Of a stretch of 64,000 bases of DNA, positions 22,861 to 36,600 are shown piece by piece; the first letter of the stretch is position 1; each line of letters starts with the position of its first letter. Under the pieces are notes generated by a model. That model did not search any database. It was given only the letters and a program-made list of their open reading frames with translations, and was not told the origin of the DNA. The stretch comes from Eonycteris spelaea (taxonomy: Eukaryota > Chordata > Mammalia > Chiroptera > Pteropodidae): NCBI GenBank assembly GCA_003508835.1, contig PUFA01000003.1:22205501-22269500 (forward strand), written 5' to 3'. The translations under genes and the position numbers were made by a program.

Positions 22861-25800
22861 ATATTTCATAGGAAAGCATGAACTTAGAGGTAAACATGTG
22901 TGTTTATCTCTAACATTAAATTCAAGAACTCCAGATGAATGCAAAACTCTGCTAATATTGAAAATAGTTTGATAAAATGAAATTATGGCATGGTACATTG
23001 TTAGTTTTGACTTGTATAGAGGTTGATTATTTATATAAGCCAGGAGCAAGCAAAGACAGATGTCAAGCCATCATGTAAGCACAGCTGTTTGAATTGGTTT
23101 CATTATTACCTGTGAGCTGCTCTGACCTTGTCAGTTCTGGTGAGTAAAGCACTTAAGTTTTGAGTCCTGTCAATAAATAGCTGCAGCTGATCCACTTCCA
23201 ACCAGGCGTGACAAGGTCATGATGTTTTGCAGCCTCCTCTTCCTACACATGATAATGACCATAGGCTCCGAAGAGATTGCTTTACATCATGTGATAATCC
23301 ATCAGAAATGGTGTATTCAACTGAAACTTATTAATCACTATAGGCTGAATCTAAGCAGATGATGGACCAGCTCTGTAGGAATGCCACAGAGATTTAAAAG
23401 CAACAAAAACAACAACAAAACACATACACACAAAAAGCAAAACAAAACAAAATTTCTAGCTGAAATAAAGCAAGTGATTAAGTTGTTTGTTTGTTCTCTA
23501 AGCTTTCTATATAAACCAAAATTAGTTGCATTTAACATTATGGAACTTAAGTATAGAGCCTTCGATTTGGAAAAGCACTGAGGCTGAATTTTAATGGCTA
23601 TGATAATTAAGGGAGAAGTGGTTACTTGTAGAGAAACCCAAGTTGACAATGATAAATTTCATAATAAATTTATGGTAAGTTTGGGCATGGGTGTCAGCCA
23701 ATTAAATGAACAGTCAAACTCCAAATAGAATTAGTTTCCTTTGAACTACCAACTCCATGAAGAGCCCCATTACTTGGAAAAATCAGACGATTTATAGAAG
23801 AAATTCATCACATTATATTGTCTGGAACAAAATAAGAGCTGAGGTAGCAACTGTGTTTATAAGGGAGAGAAACCTAATTTTGAATCAAGATCTTCAACTG
23901 TCATTTTAAGTCAAATATTCCAAGAGTCAGAGGCAAGTTCAAGGCTTCAGAATAGAAACTAAACCTCCCATAATTTTTTTCTGAATATGTGTTATAAAAT
24001 ATTTACTATATATTATGTCATGTGTACTAATCAATATAAATATATGTGTTCAGAATTTGCAAATTCAAATCCCTACAGAGCCAGAAAATTAACATAAATA
24101 GTAACAGAAAGCGCCCAGTGTTATAGAATAGTGAATGTTGGGGACCATGACTAACTGTGGGGCTTGTGATTGATTTAAAGTCATTCTCATTCAGTTTTCT
24201 GATCCAGAAACCTCCTTTGACAATGCAGATGCAGGTGATTTTGACCAATAGACCCCCAGATCTAGGAACTCAGACTAAGATCATTGAATAATTACTTAAA
24301 CCAAATTCACCTAAAGATATATTAAGATGAGAGAGATGTTACTATTCTTACATTGAAAATATTAAGTAGCACCGGAATCTGTGCATAATATTGTTTAAAG
24401 AATGCATATGAATCCCATACATAGAAATGTTTTAAGAATTTGCATCCATGAAATCAGGCTATAATGCATATGAACATTTTAGCAGTGCTTTGAATTCCTT
24501 GGTTAAAGTGGCTCTCTCTCTGCTAGCCTATTGCATTCAGTTGACTTAGATCACATTTTCATGTTTATTGATAGCTACCAATTTACTTAGTTATTTCACT
24601 GACCTATGGACCATTTTACTATTGATCAGTATTTATTCTACTTAATTACACTTGTATTGATATCTCAGTAATTTCTGCTTAATTTGCTTCCAAGGAAGGG
24701 TTTGGAAACTGAAACCTTTAACCATTTGCATTGCTCTGGGATATACTTCTGCCTGATAGTATTTATCTATTTTCAAAAGAGAATAGGTTTTATAGCGGAA
24801 ATAATTAGAAATCTTTCCCATTCAACATAATGAGTACTTGCAATATAAAACATTAGTTCTAAGAGAATTCTCAGGGTTTAAAATATATCCTTATTAATTA
24901 AATTGGCAATAAATGTTGCATAAGTGTAAACTATTTTAAGCTTTGTAACGTTTTAAAAAATTAACCATTTTATTGGCATTATCTACATTTCTGGAGTATG
25001 CCATTATTACACAATAAATATTTGTAAATAAATGGATGAATGGATCAGTATGCTTTTACTTACAGCTGTTAGCAAATTTGTAAGAAATTTAGAAGAAATT
25101 TAGAAGAAATTTCTCAGTGAACTCTCTATTAGTGCTGAAGAAATAGTACAACTTTGATATAAGGAGAAAGTGAAAGTGGTACTAACACTAGTGTTTCTTA
25201 AATGAGCAGGTTGTATATGAGTCTCTGTTTGCATCAGTAATACCAGAAATAATCATTGTAATGGGTGTGTGTTAGAACTCACATCCATTTTCCTAACCTT
25301 CAAATTCAGAATTATATTACAGAAGGAGCTTCGACAGACCTGAAAAGGTTAGATCAGAACATGTAGGTTAGGATACTGGGAGTAGAATTCTGTAGTCCTC
25401 ATTAATAATCCCTTGGCCACTCTAGATTCCTATCACCTCACATAATTTTTGGTACTAGGGGGAATGAAATTATCTATATCTGATTGACCATATTTTTAAG
25501 CCCATGTACTAGAGTCTGTCTTTCTTATTTATCTGAAACTCAGCCTGAAAAAAATACACGATGCTAAAGGATGTTCTGTAAATGTATTGATTTTTTTTTT
25601 ACTATTCTGTTATTCTTTAAGCCCATTTTTTAAAAATTAAATATGGTTATTACAGCATAAAAGTCAGAATATTTCTCAAAGTCCAGAATCCTCAGTTACT
25701 GTATTAACTTGTTACTGGCATCAGCATTGGAGGCTAGAGATTGTTAATGTGATGTTTCCCATAAGACACCAAAACAGTCTATCCATTATGTTGATTGTGC

Positions 25801-28782
25801 GGTCAGGGATGGTGCTGGTGGCTTCTGATTTATGATAAAAGTCAAAAAGGGAGAAAGTCAAATTTAAAAATCTTAAACATTTCTGAATTCAGATTTGGCA
25901 GTTAAGTGACTTCTTTTAGAACATGTTAGAGATTTGAACCTATGAACAGTTCTTCATTTTACAGGTCTTGGATGATAGAGTAAGTCTGTTCTTCATATGT
26001 ATTTGTAACAAGATGAAATCAAACTTTTTGGCATTTAGTTAGGTTTGGGCATTTAGTGTAGTTAGATTTAATTTCATTAGGTTTTGTTCAAAGTACCTGT
26101 TTAGATAATTTGGAAATTTAAAAAAGCAATCACATTTTCCTATGCTCTGAACTGGACACCCAGTGTTAAAAGTTTTATCTTCCCAATATGCATCACCTAT
26201 AGGCTAACTCAGTCAAAATATCTGGACTGTTGACTTTCAGAGTCAAAGGTATTGTCATTGGTCTAATTATGTATTGGATTCAGATTGACAATGAAACAGC
26301 AGAAGTAACTCTGGGAAATACATGTGGCAGATGTTTTTAAAACCATCAAATATTACAACTTTAAATTCACTCAAAATTGATTAGACCCACTCGTGTGATT
26401 TTGCCTCATACTGGTTTTGTTTAGTTTACTTAATGTTGTAATTAATCTTTGGAAAAATCTAATTCATCCCCAAGCTTCTTTCATGCCATGATCTGTTTGT
26501 GTAAATCTTCTGAAACAAAATATCCTGTCTAATTTGATCTGTTGTCATGATTGAGAATAGTAAGTTGATATTGCTTTGTTTCTACAGTGATATAATTAAG
26601 ATGCCCACGCTTTTCTAATTAATCTAATCTAAAATCGCTTTGGCTATTAGACATCCTAATAGAATATAATACACTGTTTTTCTTTCTTATCTTTGTCATT
26701 AGTCAAAAGAATTAATCTTGCCAAGTTTGAAACACACCCAATGTTTATTTGCATATTCAGATTTTAGTCTAAGCCAGAATTCTTTGTCAAATATGATCAG
26801 TCACTCATTAAATAGTATTACTCTCAGAACCATTGTAAGAATGTTTGAAGAATAATATATAATGATAAATAATGCTATATTATTTAAAATGGCAATATGT
26901 ATTTATTTATATTTAAGGTACATAATATATATATATACATATGTATAATATATACCCTAATATGATTAATTTAATATGTTAAATAATTATATTATGATAT
27001 ATTTAGGTATGTGTGTATGTGTGTATGTATATATACATATACATATATATACATATATATATATACACACAAACCCTAAGTGATTATTTAAAATATTTAT
27101 AGTATATTATCTATTCTAGATAAACAAGTAATACATAAGCAAATAAATATGTGACCTTTACACTGGATATTGTAATAGGACAACAGAAAAAATAAGTATC
27201 TAAAGAAGAGAAATTCAGTGAATGACGAGTTCACTTTGAGTATAGTAATAGTCATCATAGCCCGTGGTTAGTATTTAGAAACAAGTAATGTTAATATTTT
27301 ATCAAAGTTATTTTAGAATATAAGACTGTAAGTAGAAAAAAAGGAGTTGTGTATGAATTCTTTATTGTAATTGCCTATATAAATATGCATAAAATTTGCA
27401 ATGTCAGCAATGCGATATTTGTTGTAAATATTAATGTCAGATTTATTATCCAAGAGCGATATATTCATAAATAGACACACACCAGAAGTTTTAAACATAA
27501 AATTAAGCTTTATATTAGTTCTAAAATAAATAGGAATAGGGAAGAGTTTAGGAAACCATGGATGGTTTTCTCTGAATTTTTCTCTTGGTGGTACACTATT
27601 GTGCAAATCAGAATTTTTTCTTTTGACATATGGCAAACATTATTTTTGGAAATGGGCAGCACAAAGATTAGAATTAAAAGTAGGTTTTGTTTTTGAATGG
27701 CTACTTCACATTTGATTTGTTAACTAAATGATTTAGTAATGAAACTAAAGAGGGGAAGTTTATTAAACAATATTAGGATACAGCTCTACCATTTTCAAAG
27801 GTAACTGGCCTGATTATCCCTCAGGGTATGTTCAAATATGATATCAAATAGCTGTACTTATATTACAAATGTAAATTCAATTAAATGAGTCATAGCAGTA
27901 TTAAATTCACACTACATATTAAATATGTTGATGAAACTACTCTTTAACCAAGTATCCCTAACTCATTTTATTAATACTCTGACTGAAATCATCTATGAGT
28001 ATATAAATAATAGTTTACTTAATGTGTGAATTGTTGATGGTAAATTATTTCAATAGATTGCAATCTGTTGAAAGAAGCCAATATTATGATACTCAGAGAT
28101 GCTTGCATGAAAGCCATTCTTAAACATTCTATTTGGAAACAATTCTGTTTTAAATTAATTTTTGAACATCTACCATGTATTTCAATACTTAAAATATTTA
28201 TTTTCTACAAACATAAACTATCCTTTATATATTTTCAGCTTTGATTATATTTTTCTCATATCTGAAGTCAGTATTTTAATTTTATTTCTCAAGGATATAT
28301 ATATATTTTTTAATTTTGCAAAGAGGGTTCTATCCTCAGTTCAAAAATAAGGCTTGCATAGCTAAAGACTAAGAATGAGTTCTTTAAAAATTCTTTAATG
28401 AAATTTTATTCATAATAAAGTATAGAAATGGAAAAATGGGAGAATTGAGATAAAATTATTATATAAAAGCATTTTTTACAAGACATGCCTTTTCTAATTG
28501 CATACGCTTGGGGGAAAATTCAGATTAATTTGAATTAAAGACATTCTGCAGCTAAATAGTAATAGATTAAACCCTCTTTTTGTACTCATTAATCTCATGG
28601 ACCCTACCTTAATTTTTTTTTTACCAAGATATTTCTACTTTTTCACATATTTTCCATATTGACATATGTGATGGATTTACTCAGTCCTTGAATATATCAT
28701 ATACTCATATTATAATGAATGTGTGTGTATACTTTTTAAAAAGTAAAAAAAAAAATATGAATTCTATTGTTGCTGTGATTAA
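22861..28782. other. No gene; long AT-rich stretch
   Basis: Nearly 6 kb without a supported gene. It contains an A/C-rich low-complexity patch at about 23396-23452 and an L2/MIR-like end motif ('cacaataaatatttgtaaat') at about 25010-25035. A short 11-base tandem ('agaaatttaga') lies at about 25083-25110. Minus-strand frames of 103 codons (23338-23649) and 107 codons (27313-27636) lack any recognisable motif. Confidence 0.4.
26915..27075. repeat. (TA)n/(CATA)n low-complexity region
   Basis: Alternating 'tatatata', 'tacatatata' and 'gtgtgtatgtgtg' strings. It is a typical AT-type dinucleotide microsatellite cluster. Confidence 0.85.
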
Positions 28783-29680
28783 GGAGAAAAAAATCTGCTC
28801 AACATCATTAGTCATGGAAATGCAAATTAAACAGCAATGAAATACCCTTACATACCCACCAGAATACTTAAATTAAAAAGACAATATAAAGTGTTGATAA
28901 GGATGTGGAACAACTGGTATACTCATACATTGTTGGTGGAAATACAAACTATGAAACTATCACTTTGGAAAGCTATTTGACAGTTTCTCATAAACATATG
29001 CTTTCCTTGTGGCTCAGCCAATTTGCTTCTAGGTATATATCCAAAAGATATGAGTGTGTACATGCAGAAAATTCATATCACAGCAGCTTTATTCATAACA
29101 GCACAAAACTGAGTGGTTACCAGAGGGTAGGAGGGAGGAGGGAGATTGATGAAGGGAAAAAACTTAAATCATTTCTTCAATTAATAACAAACAAACAAAC
29201 AAACAAACAAATAGTGAAAAAAATAGCGCAAACTGGAAACAACCCAATTGTGCATAAGCAGGAAAATAAATAAACAAATGATGTTAGAGCCAAACAATAG
29301 AATACTGAACAATAAAAAAGAATGTATAAAGTGCCATACACTGCGGTGTGGACAAATCTCACATACATTATTTTGAGAAAAATATATCAAAGAGGCATAT
29401 ACTGTACGAATCTATTCATATGAAGATCAAGAAGATGCCAGTCTGTTGATCATGGTAGAAGTCAGAACAGAGATTATGTCTGGGGCCCAGGTTTTAACTA
29501 AAAAAGGAACACAATGAAACTTTAGGTGAATGGAAATGCTTTATATCTTGGTTTTGGTAGCCTATACGTATGCATGCATAAATATACACAAATATATAAC
29601 ATAAATATTAATCAAGCTACCCAGTTAAACTTTGTACATTTTACCAAATTTACATTATACCTTAAGAAATAAAAGAAACA
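28783..29680 (+). mobile_element. LINE-1 3' end (ORF2 C-terminus and 3' UTR) with nested insertion
   Basis: 'ctcaacatcattagtcatgg', 'atgcaaattaaacagcaatg', 'ttgttggtggaaatacaaac', 'cacagcagctttattcataa' and 'ggaaacaacccaattgtgca' mark the ORF2 C-terminal segment. 'aaactttgtacattttacca' and 'taccttaagaaataaaagaa' mark the 3' end. Flanking strings at 28757-28774 and 29680-29699 ('atga..ctattg...gct') may be a diverged target-site duplication. The body is interrupted at 29112-29220. The 122-codon frame (28905-29273) is a decayed ORF2 remnant reading through the insertion. Confidence 0.88.
29112..29220 (+). mobile_element. Small nested retroposon inside the L1, with target-site duplication
   Basis: The L1 sequence is broken between 'aacagcacaaaactg' (29097-29111) and its near-copy 'aatagcgcaaactgg' (29222-29236), a 15-base duplication of the L1 site. 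The 109-base insert starts with 'agtggttaccagagggtagg', which resembles an L1 3'-UTR segment, and ends in an A-rich (CAAA)n tail (29187-29220). The tail plus duplication is the signature of L1-mediated insertion. Confidence 0.7.
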
Positions 29681-30004
29681 TGATACTATTGATATTGCTA
29701 CATAGAAAAAAATAGAATATTTTTATGAGTATTGCTTATACTAACACATGGGCCTTGATGTCTAATTCCCCTTCAGCCTGACTGTCCTTGCTTTCTATAA
29801 ACCTCTTATCCGTAATTTTTTTAAGAATTGTTTTTGTCACAAAGCACACATTCTAGCAAAGCTTACAGACTCTGCTAATACCAGGGAAAGAAAGAAAGTT
29901 TACAAATCAGAATTTTCTGTATGTAGTGTTTACCTTTGTAATTGAGTTACTGCATTTGAAAAAACGGTAAAATCTATAATATACACCAGCAGGAATCATA
30001 CATA
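29681..30004. other. No gene or assignable repeat
   Basis: AT-rich spacer with no supported feature. Confidence 0.35.
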
Positions 30005-30115
30005 CTTATATGTGCCTAGACTGTACCAAGCACTATTATACGGACTATTTCACTGCTCCTTATTGCAACATTAATAGAGTAGATACTATAGTTTAATCTT
30101 AAAGAGTCCTGGAGC
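30005..30115 (+). mobile_element. Probable MIR fragment
   Basis: 'tgtaccaagcactattatac' followed by 'gcaacattaatagagtagat' and 'actatagtttaatcttaaag' parallels the MIR segment around 'gtgccaggcactgttctaag'. The match is short and diverged. Confidence 0.45.
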
Positions 30116-33100
30116 TGTACCTCAAATCTAGGAACAGTGACTTCAGAGAACCTGTCCTTAAAAATGGATTATTTTTATACTGGATGTTTTGAATGTAATG
30201 ATTACATGACCAAAACAGCTGGTCTATTATGAATCACTCTACATTTAGAACTTTGTAATGAATAAGATGAATCACTTGCTTATTAGCAGGTCAGCCATTG
30301 CAACTTCTTAAATATGTATTTGAAGTGTAAGCAGTTCTTTGGAAAATATGGTTAATTTTTATGCTCTTAAGATGTAGGTGCATTATATAGAATGTTTCTC
30401 TACTTTCAACTATATTAACATTATGGAATATAAACAGAAGATGCAGGAAGGCACATACAAAAAGGGTAATGTGTTCTCAGATTCTGGAAAAGAGATCATT
30501 GGATTTGAGTGTGGAATTACCAAAGATTTTTTAAAAGAAAGGCTGAGGTGCTGCATTAGCATCTGTTGGAAAGAGGAAATACTTGGGAGACCAAATGAAG
30601 GTAGTGCAGAAACTACTTTCTAGGAAAGCTGCATGATACAGTATTGTGGAGGAACTGAGTTCTTAGGAAATTCTTAGGAATTTCTTAGGAAATCAAAACA
30701 TTACCCCATTGATTATATGTTAAGTGCCTTTTTTTTTGAAATAATAAAACTTAGGATATAACTAATACTCTACTAAAGGAAGGAATCTTCAAAGGTAAAA
30801 TTATCACCCTTTCAACACCCTTAGAAATTTGATAAAAGATAGAAGGAATGTCAGCATACTCAGATTTTAAAGTATTGCTAGATTTCTCCTCTTTATAATT
30901 TTTCTGATTTATAGGATGATTGATGATAGTAGGTTAGCAAAGTTACTCCATAACTGATTTTGGATTCATTTATAAAATTATATATAGTGAACCCTAAGTA
31001 TGAAAGAAGCTGGACTCTATCTGATCTGCCTGATAGCCAAAACCTTAGGTCAGAGAATTTTAGGATGACTATACACTTCATTCATTTAAATAAATTAAAC
31101 ATTAACTTGTATGAATGTGATTAATCTTAGGCTCTCAAGTACAAATACAATTTCAGATTTCTATCAGCTCAAGTTCATTGCATTTTCTGATGTAAATTAA
31201 TCTTAACTTGGTTTTCTTCAGTTTCCAATGGCCTTAGATGTCCCTTAGGTCACAATCATATTTAAGATGTGTGCATGTGTAAAGAGGAAAAGCTTGACAT
31301 GGCTTGTAAATTATCTCATATAAATCTGTTTTTTATGCAAGTTATGAACAAGTTATGAACAAGCATTTGTTTACAATGTTGTTTTTTTTTAAGTAACTTT
31401 TTGTAACTGCAGCAATAATGGAGATCCGCAGAGATTTACTTCATTGTATAACAGACAAAACCAAAAATTATTGCTTGGAAAGATATATCAAGTTAAAAAA
31501 AATGCATTTAAAAAACCACATTTTAAACAATCCCATGTATTGTCACAGATGAAGAAAATTCCATTTTATTCTATAGATGAAGTATTACAGCCATTAGCAT
31601 ATTTCTTAAAAACTGGTACATTACTATGGCATGTCATTTCACCAAAATACATGAAAATATATAGGGAATAATTTTCCAAAACTTGTAGAATTAATTGAGT
31701 ATAAGAATCTACAGAGTCAAATTTATCACTATTTAATTTGGTCCATGAGTGAATAATGGAAATAAATTAATCGAATCAAAAAAGTCTCACTCCAGAATAT
31801 CTACCTTTTCCAAAAAAAAAAAAAAATTTTAATTAATTCACATTTCCTCTTTTTCATCTCCTCAAGCTCTATTACCAAAGAAAGTGTATGGAGGAGATTG
31901 AGAGTTTGGGGGCCAAACTACCCCTTTTGTGTAAATAAGTTCTTAATTCAGAACCTGTTCAAATTTCAATTTAGTGTTTAAAACTGTTCAATCAGAGAGA
32001 CAAACATTTCTTACTAAAAACACTGTTAAAGATGCAGTACTCCTACAGAGCAAAATAGGACATGCCTTTGTAAAAGTAGATCAGATATTATATTTAGAAA
32101 AGTGCATTTGAAAATCTTTGCTTTGGCTATAACTTTAAAACATATAACTTTAATAATTATTATTAAATTTTTAAATAAAACCAAAAACTACAAAAATCTG
32201 TTTATGTGAATTTCCATCTTATTATCCGCTGGAAATAATGTAGGTAAAATGTTACCTCACATTCTTTAAAGTCTCGACCTGCCGAAATGGCATAAAATAT
32301 ATAGTAAAAACTTAATTCTTCTATTTGATCAGTTGTACAATAGAAGTCAGAATATTTGGCTTACTGAGACCAGAGAAATACTACAAGTGAAAATGCAGTA
32401 AAATCAAACATTTTTGCAACTGCATCAAATTTTAGAAGAAATGAGCAAAGAATAACTGTTTTCAAAAGATTCTTCACATGTCTGCCCTTTAATATGTGTT
32501 TATCATCAATTAAAAATTTGACTCAAGTATTTAGGTAAACGTTTTTAACTGAAGTATGTTTGCTGATTGATAAGGATTTCCTCTACGAGAGGCTAAAAAG
32601 TAGCCAGTCATCTTGAGCCAAAGGCACATTTTACATCTCTGTGTAGTAGAATACTTTGAAAAAATGGTTTACAGAAGTTCTTTCTCAAGTTTTATGAAAG
32701 ACAATGTGGCATTTAAAAGTGATGATATGTTCTGTTTTTTAAGCTGGTAGAGAGTTTACAGATACTCACTTTACTATTATGGTTCATAACAGGCAAATAT
32801 TTTTTACTTGCATATCATTTTGTGTATCACATCTTCCAATAAAAATTAAAATTAATAATTTGCCATTAAAAGGAACACAAAATTTAAGTAGGGAGTCTAA
32901 CTCTATTTTATTCTTATTAAAGTGGGATTTCTTCCAGTGGTTTCATCTCCAGTTATATAATTATTTTAACAAAATATAGTTTAGAAACAGATCTATAATA
33001 CCTCAAAAGTTTGTGAATTTCTTTAATATTCATGCTAAATCCTAAATCTATAGTTACTGGGTAGAATTAACAACCTTAAACTGGTACGTTAATTCATGAT

Positions 33101-33924
33101 ATTCAAAGCATCTTTAGAGGATGGTCCAATAACTTATAGAGGACTGATAAAAACTGGAGCTTAACTCTCCTCCCCTAGGGAAATATACATGTTCTCATGC
33201 ACACATTTTTAAAAATAAAGTTTAATATAGTAGTTATATATCTTCATAATCCATCTATTGCTGGTAGATATAATACCAATTAGTGTTAAAAAAAAAACAT
33301 AATATCATAGTACTTCTTTCTACATACCACAGATTCTCCAAAGTTGTTCCTGCAGACTTACAGGACCTATTTAGCGGCATGCTGCCTGAATTACCCCATG
33401 TCAATTCCTGCATGACAATGTTTCCATCTATTTCCTTACCTGTTCTTAATCCCTGCATTTAGAGGATTTAGGTTGCAACAAGCACTTATTCATGCAGAGG
33501 CACAATCTGTATTCCACTAATGTATACATATTTCTGTCTTGCTCTTTAATGTTAAATGTGACCTTCAGGTGTTAATAAAATTGCTTAAGAATATCCAAGA
33601 GATTGAAAGCTATCAATATGTTATCCTACCTAAGCACAATGATACCAACCCTTGGCTAAGTAACATACATAGAAATGAATACTGACATTACAGTGTTGGG
33701 TACAGTGCATTACACTTTCATCTCCATTGGCTTTAGCCAAACTGTGGATTCAAGAATGCCTAGTTGTTCCCAGTCTGATTTAAGGGATAATCATTCTTCG
33801 CTAACCTCTTTGCCTCCTCTCTCTTTTTTTCCAGTGTATTTACATATTCTATATTCTCTATAAGGAATATCCCTGACTTACCAGCTATAAATTTATTTGG
33901 CTTGATTCAGTTTATCCTTGATAC
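30116..33924. other. No gene; AT-rich
   Basis: No supported gene or RNA. A triple 11-12 base direct repeat 'ttcttaggaa' lies at about 30660-30691. The small frames (62-81 codons) have no recognisable content. Confidence 0.4.
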
Positions 33925-34120
33925 CTCAATTTAAACATCTTTTCCTCAGGGGCACTTTCCTTGAACATGTCTTTTTTTTTTTTTTCTATTGTAGCATGTA
34001 ATTCATTTTGTTTCCTGAAATATGAAAGAACAGAGTAATATGATACCTAAAATATTGTATTTATTCAAATAATATTCATTGTTGAATGTTAGATGTATGA
34101 ATAAATGAGTGCTATAATTA
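33925..34120 (+). mobile_element. Weak L2-like 3' fragment
   Basis: 'ctcaatttaaacatcttttc' with 'cttccttgaacatgtc', a T run at 33970-33984 and 'gaatgttagatgtatgaata' is reminiscent of the end of L2. The divergence is too high for confidence. Confidence 0.35.
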
Positions 34121-35027
34121 TGTGTATATTTAAAATATACTTATTAAGTATATAGTGTCCTTTTTATTTTAGAGATGCTCAAGATAAAAACTAAAATAAT
34201 TAAATTTGGACTTTTCTATATATAATATAGGTGCAAATCATCTTGTTTTATACCTAAATTATTACTGTCTGCTTTTCATACAGTGCTTTTCAATATATAT
34301 ATTTTTCATTTAATATCATTCTTTCTTACTGATGTTTTCAAACTAGGGTCAGAACCATGGAGAGCTCCAAGATTAATTTGAACCAAGAGAACCTGAATGC
34401 CTGAATTTTACTGTGAGAAAACTAGTAATGTATAGTAATCAGTATTAATCACTGTCTTTAGCAGTGACTAGGTCCTATAGTACAATTTTTTTTTCAAAAA
34501 ATCTCACTTTAACTAATAAGATAGATGAGAGCATTCAATAGTTCAATAGCTGACTCCAAAATTCAGGATCTTTTTCCACAACTCATTGCCTTTTCAACAT
34601 CCATTGGAACCTACAGCTTTTATAGCTCATATTGAGGCTAAATTTCTCTCTTTTGCCTGTATGGTTCATTGGCATTTAAAAGTCAATACCTCCTAATTTT
34701 AGAGAAGATGTTGGAATTAGCCTTCTGATTTGAGAATAAGTTCTGAGGCAGGAATTTTTATATCTTAAAAATTAAAAAGAAGCTGTAAACTCTGCCATAA
34801 GCTACTTTCCCTGGTTTAGAATCTTAGAATGGCTGCAGTTATATGGATCTTTGTTTTGGGGATCTACACACCAGCCTCATCTTGGGCTCTGCTACCTTCC
34901 TTATTCTTAAGCCTTCCTCTTTTCTGTTCATGAAACATTAAATCTATAAATGAATATCCTAGGATATGTTATAGTATCTTGTTCAGTAATATATTGCAGA
35001 TTCTACAGTTACTTAGACCAGGAGTTG
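34121..35027. other. No gene or assignable repeat
   Basis: AT-rich sequence with no supported feature. Confidence 0.35.
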
Positions 35028-35235
35028 GCAGACTAAAGCCTGTGGGTCAAATTGAGCCCACTACTCTCATTTTTTAAAAAATAAATTTTTATTGGAGTAC
35101 AGCCATGCCCTTTTGTGGACATATTATTTATGGCTGCTTTTGTGCTACAACAGCAAAGCAGAGACCCTACATCTACAAAGCCTGAAATATTTCCTGTCTG
35201 GTACATTACGGAAAAGAGCCTTTACTGACTCCTGG
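35028..35235. mobile_element. hAT-Charlie-type DNA transposon fossil (CAGGGGTCGGCAAACT family)
   Basis: The left end 'caggagttggcagactaaag' and right end 'tttactgactcctg' form the degraded terminal inverted repeat. The interior contains 'tttttattggagtacagcca', 'tttatggctgcttttgtgct' and 'aaagcctgaaatatttcctg'. Flanking octamers 'acttagac' and 'gtttagat' share TTAGA, consistent with the 8-bp duplication of hAT elements. It is non-autonomous and non-coding. The 128-codon frame crossing it (35092-35478) is fortuitous. Confidence 0.8.
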
Positions 35236-36005
35236 TTTAGATACAGGGAGTTATTAAGTGTGGGTTTCAAAAACCTATTAGAGAGAGTAAAGTTTCCTGG
35301 TGACAAACTACACAGTTTGTGGCCACATGCAGGTAAACTAAAACTCAATCAGACTTGTGAGAAACAGGGAATGATGGAGACTGTGGGAATTTGCTTAATT
35401 CACACTTTGCTTAAGAAATGCAACTGCTACCCAGTCCCAAGTCAGTTTGCCTTATGGGGTTGTGGACTATGTATGTAAACATACTTTTTAAAGACAAGCC
35501 AGAAAGTTATAGTCTTATGTGAACACTTCAAATTAAACAAAAACTGACTAAATATTTTCAGACAGTTTGTGCCAAAAACAGAACTTGAATTTGGCATAGA
35601 CCTTCAACTGTAATATCACCTTAAAAAAATTTAGTTGTTTTTCTAGAACTCTAAGATTGAACCATATTTTAGCACCAGTGAGCTATTAACAAATAACAAC
35701 ATATTTTGTGGATTATGCTTAAAATATTTATAATAGAATTTCCAATACTTAAAAATAACATTCATAAACATAATAGAGGTGTTACTGATGAAGTCTATGA
35801 GGATTTTCATCCAAATTGAACTTAAACCAAAAAGTTATTTGGAATCAGTAATAATCAAAGAAAAAAAGGTCACATACTATTTTTAATCAATATGGTATGC
35901 TCCACACTTAACCCTCAGTGTAAATGTTAATGTGATACAATTAGCCTTGGGTGAACACCTGTCAATAGCTGCTGAGGCAAAGAGAAAAGTGTAACAAATA
36001 CCTGA

Positions 36006-36007
<2 letters not shown>
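35236..36007. other. No gene or assignable repeat
   Basis: AT-rich sequence with no supported feature. Confidence 0.35.
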
Positions 36008-36046
<39 letters not shown>

Positions 36047-36047
36047 T
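36008..36047. repeat. (TG)n microsatellite
   Basis: About 20 uninterrupted TG dinucleotides. On the minus strand it encodes a false His-Thr repeat. Confidence 0.97.
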
Positions 36048-36169
36048 AAAAAACTTTTCAGGACAACAGAATTTCCATTTAGAAGGGTACAAAATCTATA
36101 GAGTGTGGTTAAGCCAAGGTCTTAACACCTTAGCTGGCAATTGAAGTAGAAGTTAATAAAGGGGCTGCT

Positions 36170-36600
36170 TTTCAAGATGGTGGGGTGAGGAAATTTAGTG
36201 AACAAAAAAGAGTATAGAGCCCCTGAGCTTAAGGTTTATTATCATCCCTCAGCCAGCAGAGTGAAAGGGATGACCAGGTTAGAACCTGGAGTGAGAGTTC
36301 TATGGTTGTCTGACAAGAGATTTTGATGGAGAAGTATAACCAACCAGCTGTGGCTTAGAAGCAGAGGAAGGAACCAGGAAACATCTTGACCTTGCTCCCT
36401 TTCTGTGCTTCCTGCCAGTTCCTCATAATGCTGACCACACTGGAAGCCTGAGGGACAGGCAGGCAGTCTGTTGAGACAGTCCCTAAAGAGCAGCCCCCCG
36501 GCGCATACAGAAGAATGTGGAGAAAGTGAGAGTTGTCTCTGAAGAGTCAGAGGGGAAATACTCGGCCCAGTCACCTGCCTCTCACTGCATGAATGTTCTC
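36170..36600. repeat. Unassigned ancient interspersed repeat
   Basis: 'aacatcttgaccttgctccc', 'acactggaagcctgagggac' and 'gttgagacagtccctaaaga' with 'gcatacagaagaatgtggag' recall a mammalian repeat that I have seen in many loci but cannot name. It is GC-richer than its surroundings. A 110-codon minus-strand frame (36242-36574) falls inside it and has no recognisable domain. Confidence 0.4.

Noticed and set aside
35092..35478. 128-codon + strand frame
   Set aside because: Starts inside a hAT transposon fossil and runs into unassigned flank; no coding signal.
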